11,858 bases of DNA from Candidatus Aminicenantota bacterium (GTDB lineage: Bacteria; Acidobacteriota; Aminicenantia; UBA2199): contig JAHELQ010000119.1 in assembly GCA_024644125.1 (NCBI GenBank), forward strand, positions 1-11,858, written 5' to 3'. The translations under genes and the position numbers were made by a program. The notes under the pieces were generated by a model, which was not told the origin of the DNA, did not search any database, and worked only from the letters and a program-made list of their open reading frames with translations. Below, one piece after another: positions 1-7,120 of this stretch. The stretch's first letter is position 1; each line of letters begins with the position of its first letter.

Positions 1-215
1 TCCATGGCCTCTTCCAATGAATTCATCACCGGAATATTCCTGGCTTTGCCATCCAATACGTCTCCGGCGTCCTTCCCTGCGTACCGGGAATCGAGAACGG
101 CGAGAACGCGGTACCGCTTCGTAAAACGGACCAGGCCATGGGCGGTCTTTCCATTGGTGGTATTGAAAGCCCCTTCACAATATACAATCGCATTTCCATC
201 CAGCACTGAATTCAT
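1..215 (-). CDS. DUF1611 family protein (DgcN-like), N-terminal part only
   Basis: This gene starts at an ATG at 215 and runs off the left edge, so only 71 residues are visible. They match the N-terminal Rossmann-like domain of DUF1611 proteins: a strand followed by YCEGAFNTTNGKTAHGLVR (residues 12-30), then a second strand and DSRYAGKDAGDVLDG (42-56). Known family members include DgcN, a D-glutamate N-acetyltransferase that works with the racemase DgcA in D-glutamate breakdown. Other members sit beside dipeptide epimerases. The C-terminal P-loop-type domain would lie outside the window. Only four bases separate it from the upstream PLP enzyme gene, and its ribosome binding site (AGGAG) lies inside the last codons of that gene, so the two are almost certainly co-transcribed and probably translationally coupled. 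The family call is firm; the substrate is inferred. Confidence 0.82.
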   Translation of the reverse strand, partial: MNSVLDGNAIVYCEGAFNTTNGKTAHGLVRFTKRYRVLAVLDSRYAGKDAGDVLDGKARNIPVMNSLEEAM

Positions 216-219
216 GATA

Positions 220-1329
220 TTATCTCCTTCCGGTCAAAATGACTACGAACCGGTCTTTTTGAAACGGCTCTTTTTGGTGCTGCTCAATCAAGGCGATGAG
301 GCCTGCTGTGGAAGCCGGAACCACATTCAAACCTTCTTTCTGACGGATCATCCTGGCTATGGAGGCCATTTTTTTATCCGACGCGTCCCGGGCCCAACCA
401 GCGGTTTCCCGCATGGCGTCAAGAACGTAATCGCCGTCGATCGAATGCCAATTGATCAACGGTTCGTTTATCTTCGTCTCGCGAATCCGATTTGCCTGCA
501 GATCGCTGCAAAACGGAAGATTCTTCAAGTACGCCTGGATTATCGGATTTTTCCTGAAGGACGATCCGGCGACAATGCGAGGAATCCGCGATGTTTTGCC
601 GCGGCGATACAAACTGACAAAGCCTTTGTAGATTCCCGCCAACGTCGTTCCATTGGAAACCGGAGCCGCCACAATCAGCGGCGCGTCCCGAAGTTCGTCG
701 TAAATCTCGTAGGCGATCTGACCATAACTGGAGAGTTGCAACGCCGTGTTGTTTCCTCCGGGATTGGCGTCGTAACATTCATGTTCCTCGGCGTAACGAC
801 GGGAGATTTCCACCGAGGTCTCGTAATCTCCGGAGGTGCGGATGATCTCGGCGCCAAGCTTTGTCATTTCTTTAATCCTGGAGGTATGGTATGTATCAGG
901 GATATAGATCAAACAACGCAATCCAGCCAGATAAGCGGCCAGAGCGACCGCCACTCCATAGTTACCGCAAGTGGCCACTGTCATGGAGTCAAATCCCCGG
1001 CGCAACGCGTCCATAGCCTGGGAAAACGCGATTCTGTCTTTCTGGGTGCCCGAGGGGTTACTCCCTTCAAATTTCAAGTACAATTGCCGTATTCCCAATT
1101 CTCGTTCAAGGTTTCGCGCTCTTAAAAGCGACGTATCACCCACTTCGGAATCAACGATGTCCTCATACGCCTCGAGCTTCTCCTCTAAGGTGTTAGAGGA
1201 ATTTGCGACGATTGCCCGCAAAGGTTCTAGTTCTTCAGAAACCTTGAAGACATCTCCCCTGGCGCCGTCGATTAATTCGAGTACCTTTCCCGGTGTCAAT
1301 TCACCATTCATATTCTCGGAATGAGTCAC
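220..1329 (-). CDS. PLP-dependent fold-type II enzyme, threonine synthase-like
   Basis: The 369-residue product belongs to the tryptophan-synthase-beta/threonine-synthase superfamily, which performs beta- or gamma-replacement and elimination on amino acids in the cytoplasm. The PLP-binding lysine should be K97 in FEGSNPSGTQKDR (87-99), where threonine synthases usually read NPTGSFKDR. TCGNYGVA (120-127) is the asparagine loop over the cofactor, PVSNGTT (223-229) is the phosphate-binding loop, and PASTAG (338-343) is the late conserved segment. A stretch of about 60 residues precedes the usual DTSLLRARNL start of the fold. The start is GTG at 1329, chosen because AGAGGTG sits just upstream at 1334-1340; an in-frame ATG at 1311 has no comparable site. 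It has its own promoter and is followed by a DUF1611 gene after 4 bases. That pairing suggests a specialised amino-acid reaction rather than housekeeping threonine synthesis, but the substrate cannot be read from the sequence. Confidence 0.85.
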   Translation of the reverse strand: MTHSENMNGELTPGKVLELIDGARGDVFKVSEELEPLRAIVANSSNTLEEKLEAYEDIVDSEVGDTSLLRARNLERELGIRQLYLKFEGSNPSGTQKDRIAFSQAMDALRRGFDSMTVATCGNYGVAVALAAYLAGLRCLIYIPDTYHTSRIKEMTKLGAEIIRTSGDYETSVEISRRYAEEHECYDANPGGNNTALQLSSYGQIAYEIYDELRDAPLIVAAPVSNGTTLAGIYKGFVSLYRRGKTSRIPRIVAGSSFRKNPIIQAYLKNLPFCSDLQANRIRETKINEPLINWHSIDGDYVLDAMRETAGWARDASDKKMASIARMIRQKEGLNVVPASTAGLIALIEQHQKEPFQKDRFVVILTGRR

Positions 1330-1401
1330 TAATCACCTCTAAAATAGTCTCTAAAACGCCCTTCCTCACACAAAATCGCCAGTTTCAGAAAGGTTCCGAC
1401 A

Positions 1402-1430
1402 AATATATACCCAACCAACTATAAAGTCAA
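1402..1430 (-). promoter_or_regulatory. Predicted sigma-70-type promoter for the PLP enzyme/DUF1611 operon
   Basis: Reading the minus strand, TTGACT (1425-1430) and TATATT (1402-1407) are separated by 17 bases. The start site would lie near 1395, giving a leader of about 65 bases before the GTG start. This supports separate transcription from the mscS-like gene that ends at 1439. No terminator hairpin is evident between that gene and this promoter, so read-through is possible. Confidence 0.65.
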
Positions 1431-1438
1431 TAAAAAAA

Positions 1439-2362
1439 TCATTTTTCTTCCGATTGGGCCAGGGTTTTCCCTTCAGTCCAGTTATCGTAAAAACGACGGG
1501 TGGGATACGCGAAGTCAATATCGCTGTGAAGAGCGAACTCCCGCAGAATATCCTCCCAAATCAGCTCCTCCGTACCCCTGCGATTGCGAGGATCGCAAAT
1601 GTAGCGGATGGTCAACAGGACGCCGCTATCCCTCACGTTGGTATAAACGGTCGGCGTCAACCGGGAATAGAATATCATGTATTTACGGGCCGCCTGTTTA
1701 ATTTTCTCTTCCGCTGCGCGCGTGAGGTGCTCCGTATGACGTTCCACTATGCTCTGGAGAATGGCCTTCGCTTTTTGCCACTCACTTTCAAAAGTCAGAA
1801 GAACCGGGATTTCATTCCAGATGAATTGAAATCCCCGGGTGTAATTGGCCTGTGACTCGGTGAAGACTTTGCCGTTGGGTACATGAATAATCCTGCCGGT
1901 GCTTTGATCCGCATCCACCCAATTGCCAATCTCGAGAATAGTGAATTGGAAGAGGCGGATATCGATGACATCTCCTTTGACCCGACCAATCTCGATCCGG
2001 TCTCCAACTGTGATTGGGCGGCGGACAACAATGAAGAACCAGCCGGCCACATTGGTCACCAGGTCCTTCAACGCAATGGCCAGTCCGGCGGACAACAATC
2101 CGATATAGGTTCCCATATTGTGAAAACCTTCGAACCATACTTCCACCAAAAGCAGCAAAACGATGGCGGCGAGAATATAGTTGAGAACCTTCTTCCATTT
2201 GTACCGGATTTTGACATCGGTAGTCTGGCGCCACAGAATCTTTAAGAGAAGTAAACCCAGTCCCATAAACAAAAAGATGATGATGATCGAGATCAGGATT
2301 TTGAATTGTACGGTCGGCGCCAGTCCGGTCGCCTTCTCGATCAAATCCATCAGTGTTTTCAC
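1439..2362 (-). CDS. MscS-family small-conductance mechanosensitive channel
   Basis: The 307-residue inner-membrane protein matches the MscS family, whose heptameric channels open under membrane tension to release solutes after osmotic downshift. Hydrophobic segments lie at about residues 20-44 and 60-77, followed by the pore-lining helix GTYIGLLSAGLAIALKD (84-100), rich in Gly and Ala as in MscS TM3. After it come RRPITVGDRIEIG (114-126), the beta-domain motif VPNGKVF (161-167), and FAYPTRRFY (284-292), which closes the alpha-beta domain. Length is close to the 286-residue E. coli MscS, so this is a minimal channel without extra domains. Translation starts at GTG (2362), preceded by GAAGGG at 2371-2376, 8 bases away. 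It lies 28 bases downstream of the lapA-like gene and shares its operon. The family is certain; ion selectivity and gating threshold are not visible. Confidence 0.92.
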   Translation of the reverse strand: MKTLMDLIEKATGLAPTVQFKILISIIIIFLFMGLGLLLLKILWRQTTDVKIRYKWKKVLNYILAAIVLLLLVEVWFEGFHNMGTYIGLLSAGLAIALKDLVTNVAGWFFIVVRRPITVGDRIEIGRVKGDVIDIRLFQFTILEIGNWVDADQSTGRIIHVPNGKVFTESQANYTRGFQFIWNEIPVLLTFESEWQKAKAILQSIVERHTEHLTRAAEEKIKQAARKYMIFYSRLTPTVYTNVRDSGVLLTIRYICDPRNRRGTEELIWEDILREFALHSDIDFAYPTRRFYDNWTEGKTLAQSEEK

Positions 2363-2370
2363 CGCAATGA

Positions 2371-2388
2371 CCCTTCAGTTTTTGAAGG
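2371..2388 (-). promoter_or_regulatory. Small hairpin overlapping the mscS ribosome binding site
   Basis: On the minus strand CCTTCA (2383-2388) and TGAAGG (2372-2377) form a 6-bp stem with a 5-base loop. The 3' arm contains the ribosome binding site of the mscS-like gene. The stem could reduce translation unless ribosomes finishing lapA open it, or it could be chance in a short spacer. Confidence 0.35.
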
Positions 2389-2390
2389 TT

Positions 2391-2591
2391 TCACCTTTTT
2401 TTGTCCCGCTTCAACAGAATGGTCATCCATCCCGCCACAATGCCCGAGCAAAAAGTCAGAAATATGACCAACGCCCGGCTAATTTTCAAGGTGAAGAACA
2501 GAAATCTGAATTCGACGACCTCGATGTTCTGCATTGTGAAGATGACAATCAAGATAGCCAATGCCATCAAAAAAATCCATTTCCAGCTCAT
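2391..2591 (-). CDS. lapA: LapA-like (DUF1049) small inner-membrane protein
   Basis: This 66-residue protein has two hydrophobic segments (about 3-20 and 42-60) separated by NIEVVEFRFLFFTLKISRALV (residues 22-42 region), the characteristic LapA/DUF1049 pattern of Asn, Val, FxFLxF, then a Ser/Arg turn before the second helix ending in GWM. In E. coli LapA works with LapB in lipopolysaccharide assembly and control of LpxC. In many other phyla the same short domain is found without LapB and its role is unknown. The ATG at 2591 follows GGGAGGG at a good distance. It is first in an operon with the MscS-like channel. The small basic C-terminus (KRDKKR) is expected in the cytoplasm. The family call is good; a direct link to lipopolysaccharide in this organism is inferred. 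Confidence 0.85.
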   Translation of the reverse strand: MSWKWIFLMALAILIVIFTMQNIEVVEFRFLFFTLKISRALVIFLTFCSGIVAGWMTILLKRDKKR

Positions 2592-2606
2592 ATGAACCCT
2601 CCCTTT

Positions 2607-2634
2607 ATTATAACACCTTTTCTAAAACTATCAA
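2607..2634 (-). promoter_or_regulatory. Predicted promoter for lapA-mscS
   Basis: The minus strand shows TTGATA (2629-2634), a 16-base spacer and a perfect TATAAT (2607-2612). The implied start site, near 2600, falls inside the GGGAGGG ribosome binding site, leaving a leader of only about 10 bases. Either the message is nearly leaderless or the true start is elsewhere. Confidence 0.5.
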
Positions 2635-2668
2635 AACCCAGGTCAGATGTTTTTGAACAGATATTGTA

Positions 2669-2697
2669 TTGACTTTCGGCTCTATTCGATTTATAAA
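2669..2697 (+). promoter_or_regulatory. Predicted promoter for the UPF0316 gene
   Basis: TTGACT (2669-2674) and TATAAA (2692-2697) are separated by exactly 17 bases. The start site would be near 2704, about 30 bases before the ATG. It is divergent from the lapA promoter, with the two -35 boxes about 35 bases apart. Confidence 0.65.
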
Positions 2698-2734
2698 GAT
2701 AGGAAGAATCCGTTCTTTTTTCGAGGTATTAATT

Positions 2735-3310
2735 ATGGGATTTGATTGGTTTTCATGGATTGTCGTTCCTTTATTGATTTTTTTGGCCCGCATTTCCGAC
2801 GTCACTCTCGGTACGTTGCGATTCATCTACCTGGGTAAAGGATACCGCAAGGCAGCTTCATTGTTGGGTTTTTTCGAGGTCTTGATCTGGATCATCGCAG
2901 TCCGCGAAGTGATGATCAACCTGAGGAATTTTCTCTGCATCTTCGCCTACGCCAGCGGTTTTGCCACAGGCAATTACGTAGGTATCTGGCTGGAAGAAAA
3001 ACTGAGTGTCGGCATGGCGTTGATGCGCGTCGTTTTCTCGAGGGACAGCAGTGAATTCACAAACTTCATGAAAGAACGCGGATACGGATACACGCTCGTA
3101 GACGGTAAGGGAACGCGAACTCATGTCAAAATTCTATTCTCCGTAGTCAAACGAAAAAGTCTCAAAGAGATCCTCGATTACCTGCAAACCTCCAACCCCA
3201 ACTCCTTCTGCACAATCGAGAACATCAAGTCGGTGCACGAAGGGATCTTCCCCTTCGCGGAAAAATCACCTGCCCGCCTACTTTTTCGCAAGCACCGCAA
3301 GTCAAAATGA
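2735..3310 (+). CDS. UPF0316 / DUF2179 family membrane protein
   Basis: The 191-residue product matches the UPF0316 (YebE-like, DUF5698 plus DUF2179) family of unknown function. An N-terminal membrane part has three hydrophobic stretches (about residues 6-20, 42-57 and 66-84) with the conserved ARISDVTLGTLRFIYLGKG (18-36) and GNYVGIWLEEKLSVG (79-93). It is followed by a cytoplasmic DUF2179-type domain (about 95-170) predicted to alternate strands and helices, including RGYGYTLVDGKGTR (115-128). The ATG at 2735 is chosen over upstream TTG codons because GAGG at 2723-2726 is 8 bases away and the protein then begins where family members do. It is a single-gene unit, convergent with corA across only 13 bases. 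The C-terminus is strongly basic (RKHRKSK). Confidence 0.85.
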   Translation: MGFDWFSWIVVPLLIFLARISDVTLGTLRFIYLGKGYRKAASLLGFFEVLIWIIAVREVMINLRNFLCIFAYASGFATGNYVGIWLEEKLSVGMALMRVVFSRDSSEFTNFMKERGYGYTLVDGKGTRTHVKILFSVVKRKSLKEILDYLQTSNPNSFCTIENIKSVHEGIFPFAEKSPARLLFRKHRKSK

Positions 3311-3323
3311 CACCTAATTTCCG

Positions 3324-4400
3324 CTAAAACCATTTTTTGCGCTTGAAATAATACGCCATCACGCCGCCGAGCACCACCATCACCAGCCATGTCACTACAT
3401 AACCGTACCTGGTGTTGAGCTCCGGCATATTGAAAGGGGAAGCGTCCGTATTGAAATTCATACCGTAGATACCGGCGATGAATGTCAAGGGGATAAATAT
3501 TGTGGCTATCATGGTGAGCATCTTCATCACCTCGTTCATTTTGTTACTGACGCTGGAGAGATAAAGATCTTGAAGTCCGGCCACCAGGTCCCGCAACGAC
3601 TCGGAGGTTTCAATGACTAGAATTGTATGATCATACACATCCCGCAAAAAAAGAGAGGTCTCTTCCCGGACGAACTGCGACTCTCCATTGGCCAAAATCC
3701 TGGTCACCTCACGCAAAGGCGAGATCGACTTCCTGAGGAAAATCATCTCCTGCTTCAACGAATAGATTGCGTTTAAAGTACTTGGTTCGGGATGGACCAG
3801 CAAATCCGATTCCAGTTGCTCGATCCTCTCTCCCACCGATTCCAGGACAAAGAAGTAATGATCGACCACCGCGTCCAGGAGTGCGTAGAACAGAAAATCG
3901 GCCCCCATCCTGCGAATTTTTCCCCGGCCGTTCCGCAACCTCTGCCTCACCGGATCGAACACATCTCCTTCCCATTCTTGAAACGAGACCACATAATTGT
4001 GCCCTACGATAAAACTCACTTGCTCCGATTTTATCTCCGACGAAGCCTCGTCGAACCGGAGCATCTTCAACACCACGAACATGTGATCGTCAAAATCCTC
4101 CATCTTCGGCCGCTGGTTAGTGTTGACGATATCCTCCAGGGCCAGGGCGTGAATGGCGAACGCGTCTCCTATCTTTTCGATGAGCTGGATGTCGTGAATT
4201 CCATCGACATTGATCCACAATACTTTGTCTGTCCGGTCCGTCGCCAGCGACCCAATATCGTCGAGTTCGGTCTCTTGAATCGATTCCCGGTCATAAGAAA
4301 TGTATTTCAACTTCACCTGGTGTTCCCGTTCCTCCCCTACATGAATCAAGGTCCCGGGAGTTTGAGCCACTTTTTTTGAAATCCTGTGAACAAATTTCAT
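3324..4400 (-). CDS. corA: CorA-family magnesium/cobalt transporter
   Basis: The 358-residue protein matches CorA, a pentameric inner-membrane channel that imports Mg2+ (and Co2+/Ni2+). It has a large N-terminal cytoplasmic alpha-beta domain, including EDIVNTNQRPKMEDF (residues 89-103) typical of the family, and a long stalk helix around 270-300. Two C-terminal transmembrane helices follow (about 295-313 and 334-353). The selectivity-filter signature GMN is present (313-315, in FIAGIYGMNF), and the protein ends in the basic KRKKWF tail common in CorA. The ATG at 4400 has AGGAGG upstream; an in-frame TTG at 4421 lies above that ribosome binding site and is rejected. It has its own promoter, divergent from ftsE. 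No magnesium-responsive leader was recognised. Confidence 0.95.
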   Translation of the reverse strand: MKFVHRISKKVAQTPGTLIHVGEEREHQVKLKYISYDRESIQETELDDIGSLATDRTDKVLWINVDGIHDIQLIEKIGDAFAIHALALEDIVNTNQRPKMEDFDDHMFVVLKMLRFDEASSEIKSEQVSFIVGHNYVVSFQEWEGDVFDPVRQRLRNGRGKIRRMGADFLFYALLDAVVDHYFFVLESVGERIEQLESDLLVHPEPSTLNAIYSLKQEMIFLRKSISPLREVTRILANGESQFVREETSLFLRDVYDHTILVIETSESLRDLVAGLQDLYLSSVSNKMNEVMKMLTMIATIFIPLTFIAGIYGMNFNTDASPFNMPELNTRYGYVVTWLVMVVLGGVMAYYFKRKKWF

Positions 4401-4426
4401 TTTGCCTTCCCTCCTCTCCAAAAGCG

Positions 4427-4456
4427 ACTATAACACACTTCCGCCTCCATCGTCAA
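4427..4456 (-). promoter_or_regulatory. Predicted promoter for corA
   Basis: The minus strand reads TTGACG (4451-4456), 18 bases, TATAGT (4427-4432). The start site would be near 4420, with a leader of about 20 bases holding the AGGAGG ribosome binding site. Confidence 0.6.
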
Positions 4457-4500
4457 CGGCGGAGGTTTGGAATCGAAATTCATCCGGAACGTTTTTTTTA

Positions 4501-4529
4501 TTGCAAAAATTCCGATATTTCGTTATTAT
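4501..4529 (+). promoter_or_regulatory. Possible promoter for ftsEX
   Basis: TTGCAA (4501-4506) and TATTAT (4524-4529) are 17 bases apart, giving a leader of about 37 bases before the ftsE GTG. The surrounding region is AT-rich, so alternative -10 boxes exist and the exact position is uncertain. Confidence 0.45.
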
Positions 4530-4572
4530 ATAGTGTGGCGTTTTATCAAAATAAAAACATGGTGGCAAGAAC

Positions 4573-5250
4573 GTGATCGAATTGTACCACGTGTCGAAAC
4601 AATATGTAAAAAACGATTACGCGTTGCAGGATGTGAACCTCTCCATTCAAAAAGGCGAACTGATCTTCCTGACCGGAGCGTCGGGAGCCGGAAAATCCAC
4701 CCTGCTGAAACTGATTTTCAAAGAGGAAGATCCCAGCAAAGGGCAAATTCTCATCGACTCTCAAAACATCAACCTCATCCCCAAAAAACATTTATACAAA
4801 CTACGGCGCAATATCGGCATCGTATTCCAGGATTTCAAATTGCTGGACAACCGGACCGTTTACGAAAACATCGCCATCCCTTTGATGGTGAGGGGAGAGC
4901 GCAAATCCATGATCGAACGCAAGGTGAACAACGCTCTTACGCTGGTGGGGTTGAAGCACCGGAAAAATTACATCCCGCTCCATATTTCCGGCGGTGAACA
5001 GCAGCGGGTGGCCATTGCCCGGGCCATTGTGGGAAATCCCAAGATCATCGTGGCGGACGAGCCCACCGGGAACCTGGACACGGATTTATCGGTGGAGATC
5101 ATCAAGATTTTCGAGCGCATCAACGCCAATGGCGTCACCATCATCATCGCCACTCACGATAAAACCCTGCTCCAGATGTTCGGCAAACGGATTCTGCGGT
5201 TGGACAAAGGCAGACTCGTCACCGACCGGTCCGGCGAGGCGGCGCGATGA
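4573..5250 (+). CDS. ftsE: Cell-division ATP-binding protein FtsE
   Basis: The 225-residue ABC ATPase pairs with FtsX to control septal peptidoglycan hydrolysis during division. All ABC motifs are intact: Walker A GASGAGKST (35-43), Q-loop Gln86 in VFQDFKLL (the FtsE-typical wording), signature ISGGEQQR (138-145), Walker B IIVADEP (158-164) followed by TGNLD, and H-loop His195. Length fits the family (about 222 residues). The start is GTG at 4573 with GGTGG about 7 bases upstream; no better in-frame start lies near. Its stop overlaps the ftsX start by 4 bases (ATGA), so translation is coupled. No division or hydrolase gene such as envC follows, so the cognate hydrolase or activator must be encoded elsewhere. 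Confidence 0.95.
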   Translation: MIELYHVSKQYVKNDYALQDVNLSIQKGELIFLTGASGAGKSTLLKLIFKEEDPSKGQILIDSQNINLIPKKHLYKLRRNIGIVFQDFKLLDNRTVYENIAIPLMVRGERKSMIERKVNNALTLVGLKHRKNYIPLHISGGEQQRVAIARAIVGNPKIIVADEPTGNLDTDLSVEIIKIFERINANGVTIIIATHDKTLLQMFGKRILRLDKGRLVTDRSGEAAR

Positions 5251-6140
5251 ATCTGATCAAACGATCTTTGGGAAACGCGATCATAAATATCCTGCGCAAC
5301 AAAGTCATCAACTTACTGTGCCTGGGTATCATCGCCTTCACTCTTCTAATATTCGGAATCTTCAATTACATATCCTTCAGCCTCGAATCGTTCAGCGATC
5401 AATTCACCAAAGGTATCGAAGCGATTTTTTACTTCAAGGACGATGTGGATCAAAAAAAAATCGATGCCCTGATCGACCGGGTACGGGAAAGTTTGCTGGT
5501 GGAAAAAGTGACATATGTATCGAGAGGGCAAGCGGAGATGGATTTTTCGAGACTTTTCCCGGACTTGAAATATGTGCTCACCGAATTCGACAAGTCTCCT
5601 TTTCCATCGTCGATGGAGGTGAAATTCAAGATCCAGGAAAAGATCGATACCAAAATCAACGCCTTCATCGAAGACATCGAGCAACTAAAAATCGTGGAGA
5701 GTACGCAGGTCAACATCGATTGGGCTAAAAAAATCCTGGCCTACAAACAATTCCTGGCATTCATCGGAATTTTTCTCAGTTCCATCCTGATCTTCATCTC
5801 GATCTTCATCATCTACAATGTCATTAAACTGAACATCTTCTACCGCAAAGAAGAGATCAATATCTTAAAACTGGTGGGCGCCACAGATTGGTACATCCGC
5901 TTTCCCTTCGTGATCGAAGGCGCGTTGCTGGGTTTCTCTGGCAGTTTGATGGCGGGCGTCCTCCTCTACTCCACTTTGAAACTCCTACCGTCGTTTTCCA
6001 TCTTCAAAATCGATTTCATCAAAGATTTGTTCAATTTCAACATCATCCCCTTCAACCTGTTCATTCAGTTAGTCGTACTGGGAACCGCCATCGGCCTCTT
6101 CTCCGCCCTCTTCTCCATCAAAAAATACCTGAAAAACTAA
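5247..6140 (+). CDS. ftsX: Cell-division membrane protein FtsX
   Basis: The 297-residue protein has the FtsX layout: a cytoplasmic N-terminus, TM1 (about 21-43), and an extracytoplasmic loop of about 120 residues that in known FtsX binds the peptidoglycan hydrolase or its activator. TM2 (168-194), TM3 (220-247) and TM4 (268-290) follow. Conserved family wording is visible in SRGQAEMDFSRLF (92-104), PFPSSMEVKF (118-127) and EEINILKLVGATDWYIRFPFV (202-222), the coupling region that contacts FtsE. The start overlaps the end of ftsE by 4 bases, with GAGG inside ftsE as ribosome binding site. The loop is rich in Lys, Asp and Phe. The stop is 1 base before a GC-rich hairpin, so the operon ends here. 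Confidence 0.94.
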   Translation: MNLIKRSLGNAIINILRNKVINLLCLGIIAFTLLIFGIFNYISFSLESFSDQFTKGIEAIFYFKDDVDQKKIDALIDRVRESLLVEKVTYVSRGQAEMDFSRLFPDLKYVLTEFDKSPFPSSMEVKFKIQEKIDTKINAFIEDIEQLKIVESTQVNIDWAKKILAYKQFLAFIGIFLSSILIFISIFIIYNVIKLNIFYRKEEINILKLVGATDWYIRFPFVIEGALLGFSGSLMAGVLLYSTLKLLPSFSIFKIDFIKDLFNFNIIPFNLFIQLVVLGTAIGLFSALFSIKKYLKN

Positions 6141-6161
6141 AGGGCGGGTGTTACCCCGCCC
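6132..6161 (-). terminator. GC-rich terminator hairpin between convergent ftsX and the secreted-protein gene
   Basis: GGGCGGG (6142-6148) and CCCGCCC (6155-6161) form a 7-bp stem with a 6-base loop. Read on the minus strand the stem is followed by TTTAGTTTTT, a usable U-tract. It therefore suits the minus-strand gene that stops at 6179. On the plus strand it directly follows the ftsX stop but lacks a T-run, so it may only slow RNA polymerase or protect the 3' end there. Confidence 0.7.
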
Positions 6162-6178
6162 CAAACACGAAAAAGTCT

Positions 6179-7120
6179 TCAATAGGTTATTGGATATCCC
6201 GTCGGCTGGTCGCCCAGATCCCTCATCTGGTAAGCCCAGACATAGGTTGTGTAGGTCGTCCGTTTGGAGTTGCTCAACCAACCGGGGTACGCCTGCATGT
6301 GAACATACTGGATATCCATCTGCGTCTCGATCTTGATCTTCTTCCAGGTGGATCTCACATTCAAGCCGACAGACCTGATGGCTTTTTCCTGATCCACCGT
6401 GGGACCGTTTGTGTAACTATTCGTATACAGTTGAGTGCTCAGATCACCGAGGGTCGTTTGCATATTACTGGAGAATAAACAGTTGACACAAGTGAGCTTC
6501 AACCATCCCCGGTAGGTGACGGTACTGGAATGGTTGAACTGGTCGTCGAGAGTATGCATGGCTCCCATGAACGCGCCATTGGGGCTAATGACGAGATAAC
6601 GCGTCATCCTGAGCCCTAAATTGGTAAAACAGGACCAGGTGGGATTCATCCCCCACCATCCCTGACTGGTCCGGGTGTAGGTCAGCTCGCCGCCGATCCC
6701 TTCCAACCCGAGACCGCCAATGGTCAAGTGCTGGTTGATATTATGACCGAGCTTCACCTCCCAGAGCCGGTTTTGGGTTTCATTGTCCAATTCGGCGGTA
6801 ACGAGCGACTCCCAGAAGCCAAAATCCGGCGCCGGGTTGGCGTCGAATTCCACCTTTTCCTCGCATTGAAGCGGAGTGGGGAAATCAGGACCTACGTACA
6901 CTACTTCGCCGTTCTGGTCGGTATACTTCACCACGGTTTCCATAGTATTGAGTTGGGTCAACGCCACCTGGTGGTTGGGGATCGCCAATCCATTCTCGTC
7001 GGCGATCCGGAAGGTCAATGTCCCTTCGATCTCCTGAGCCGGCGCCAGACAGGGCAAAAAAAGAAGAGACACGGTAACCAGCATCAATACCGTAAACATC
7101 GGTCTAAATTGTTGTTTCAT
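6179..7120 (-). CDS. Secreted protein of unknown function with an N-terminal beta-sandwich-like domain
   Basis: I do not recognise a named family for this 313-residue product. It begins with a Sec signal peptide (hydrophobic core about residues 9-25, likely cleavage after APA at 28). A cysteine in it (C24) lacks a lipobox, so a lipoprotein is unlikely. Residues 30-80 resemble a carboxypeptidase-regulatory-like or SpaA-like beta-sandwich: LTFRIADENGLAIPNHQVAL followed by YTDQNGEVVYVG, the usual 'TDxxGxV' turn. The remainder, rich in Trp, Tyr, Thr and Gly, has four cysteines (86, 164, 211, 214) including a CVNC pair that could be disulfide-bonded or bind metal. The ATG at 7120 follows a strong AAGGAGG; an earlier in-frame start at 7186 would disrupt the signal peptide and is rejected. 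It is a single-gene unit ending at a hairpin terminator. Confidence 0.75.
   Translation of the reverse strand: MKQQFRPMFTVLMLVTVSLLFLPCLAPAQEIEGTLTFRIADENGLAIPNHQVALTQLNTMETVVKYTDQNGEVVYVGPDFPTPLQCEEKVEFDANPAPDFGFWESLVTAELDNETQNRLWEVKLGHNINQHLTIGGLGLEGIGGELTYTRTSQGWWGMNPTWSCFTNLGLRMTRYLVISPNGAFMGAMHTLDDQFNHSSTVTYRGWLKLTCVNCLFSSNMQTTLGDLSTQLYTNSYTNGPTVDQEKAIRSVGLNVRSTWKKIKIETQMDIQYVHMQAYPGWLSNSKRTTYTTYVWAYQMRDLGDQPTGYPITY

Noticed and set aside
4..1125. Long plus-strand open frame (373 codons)
   Set aside because: It lies antisense across the PLP enzyme and DUF1611 genes, both with clear family motifs and ribosome binding sites. Its translation is low-complexity and matches no family pattern.
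3792..4379. Plus-strand open frame of 195 codons
   Set aside because: It is antisense to corA, whose GMN motif and membrane helices are unambiguous.
4439..4466. CCGCC/GGCGG and CCTCC/GGAGG pairs between corA and ftsE as an operator
   Set aside because: Only 5-base arms around loops of 10 or more bases; expected by chance in a GC-rich patch.
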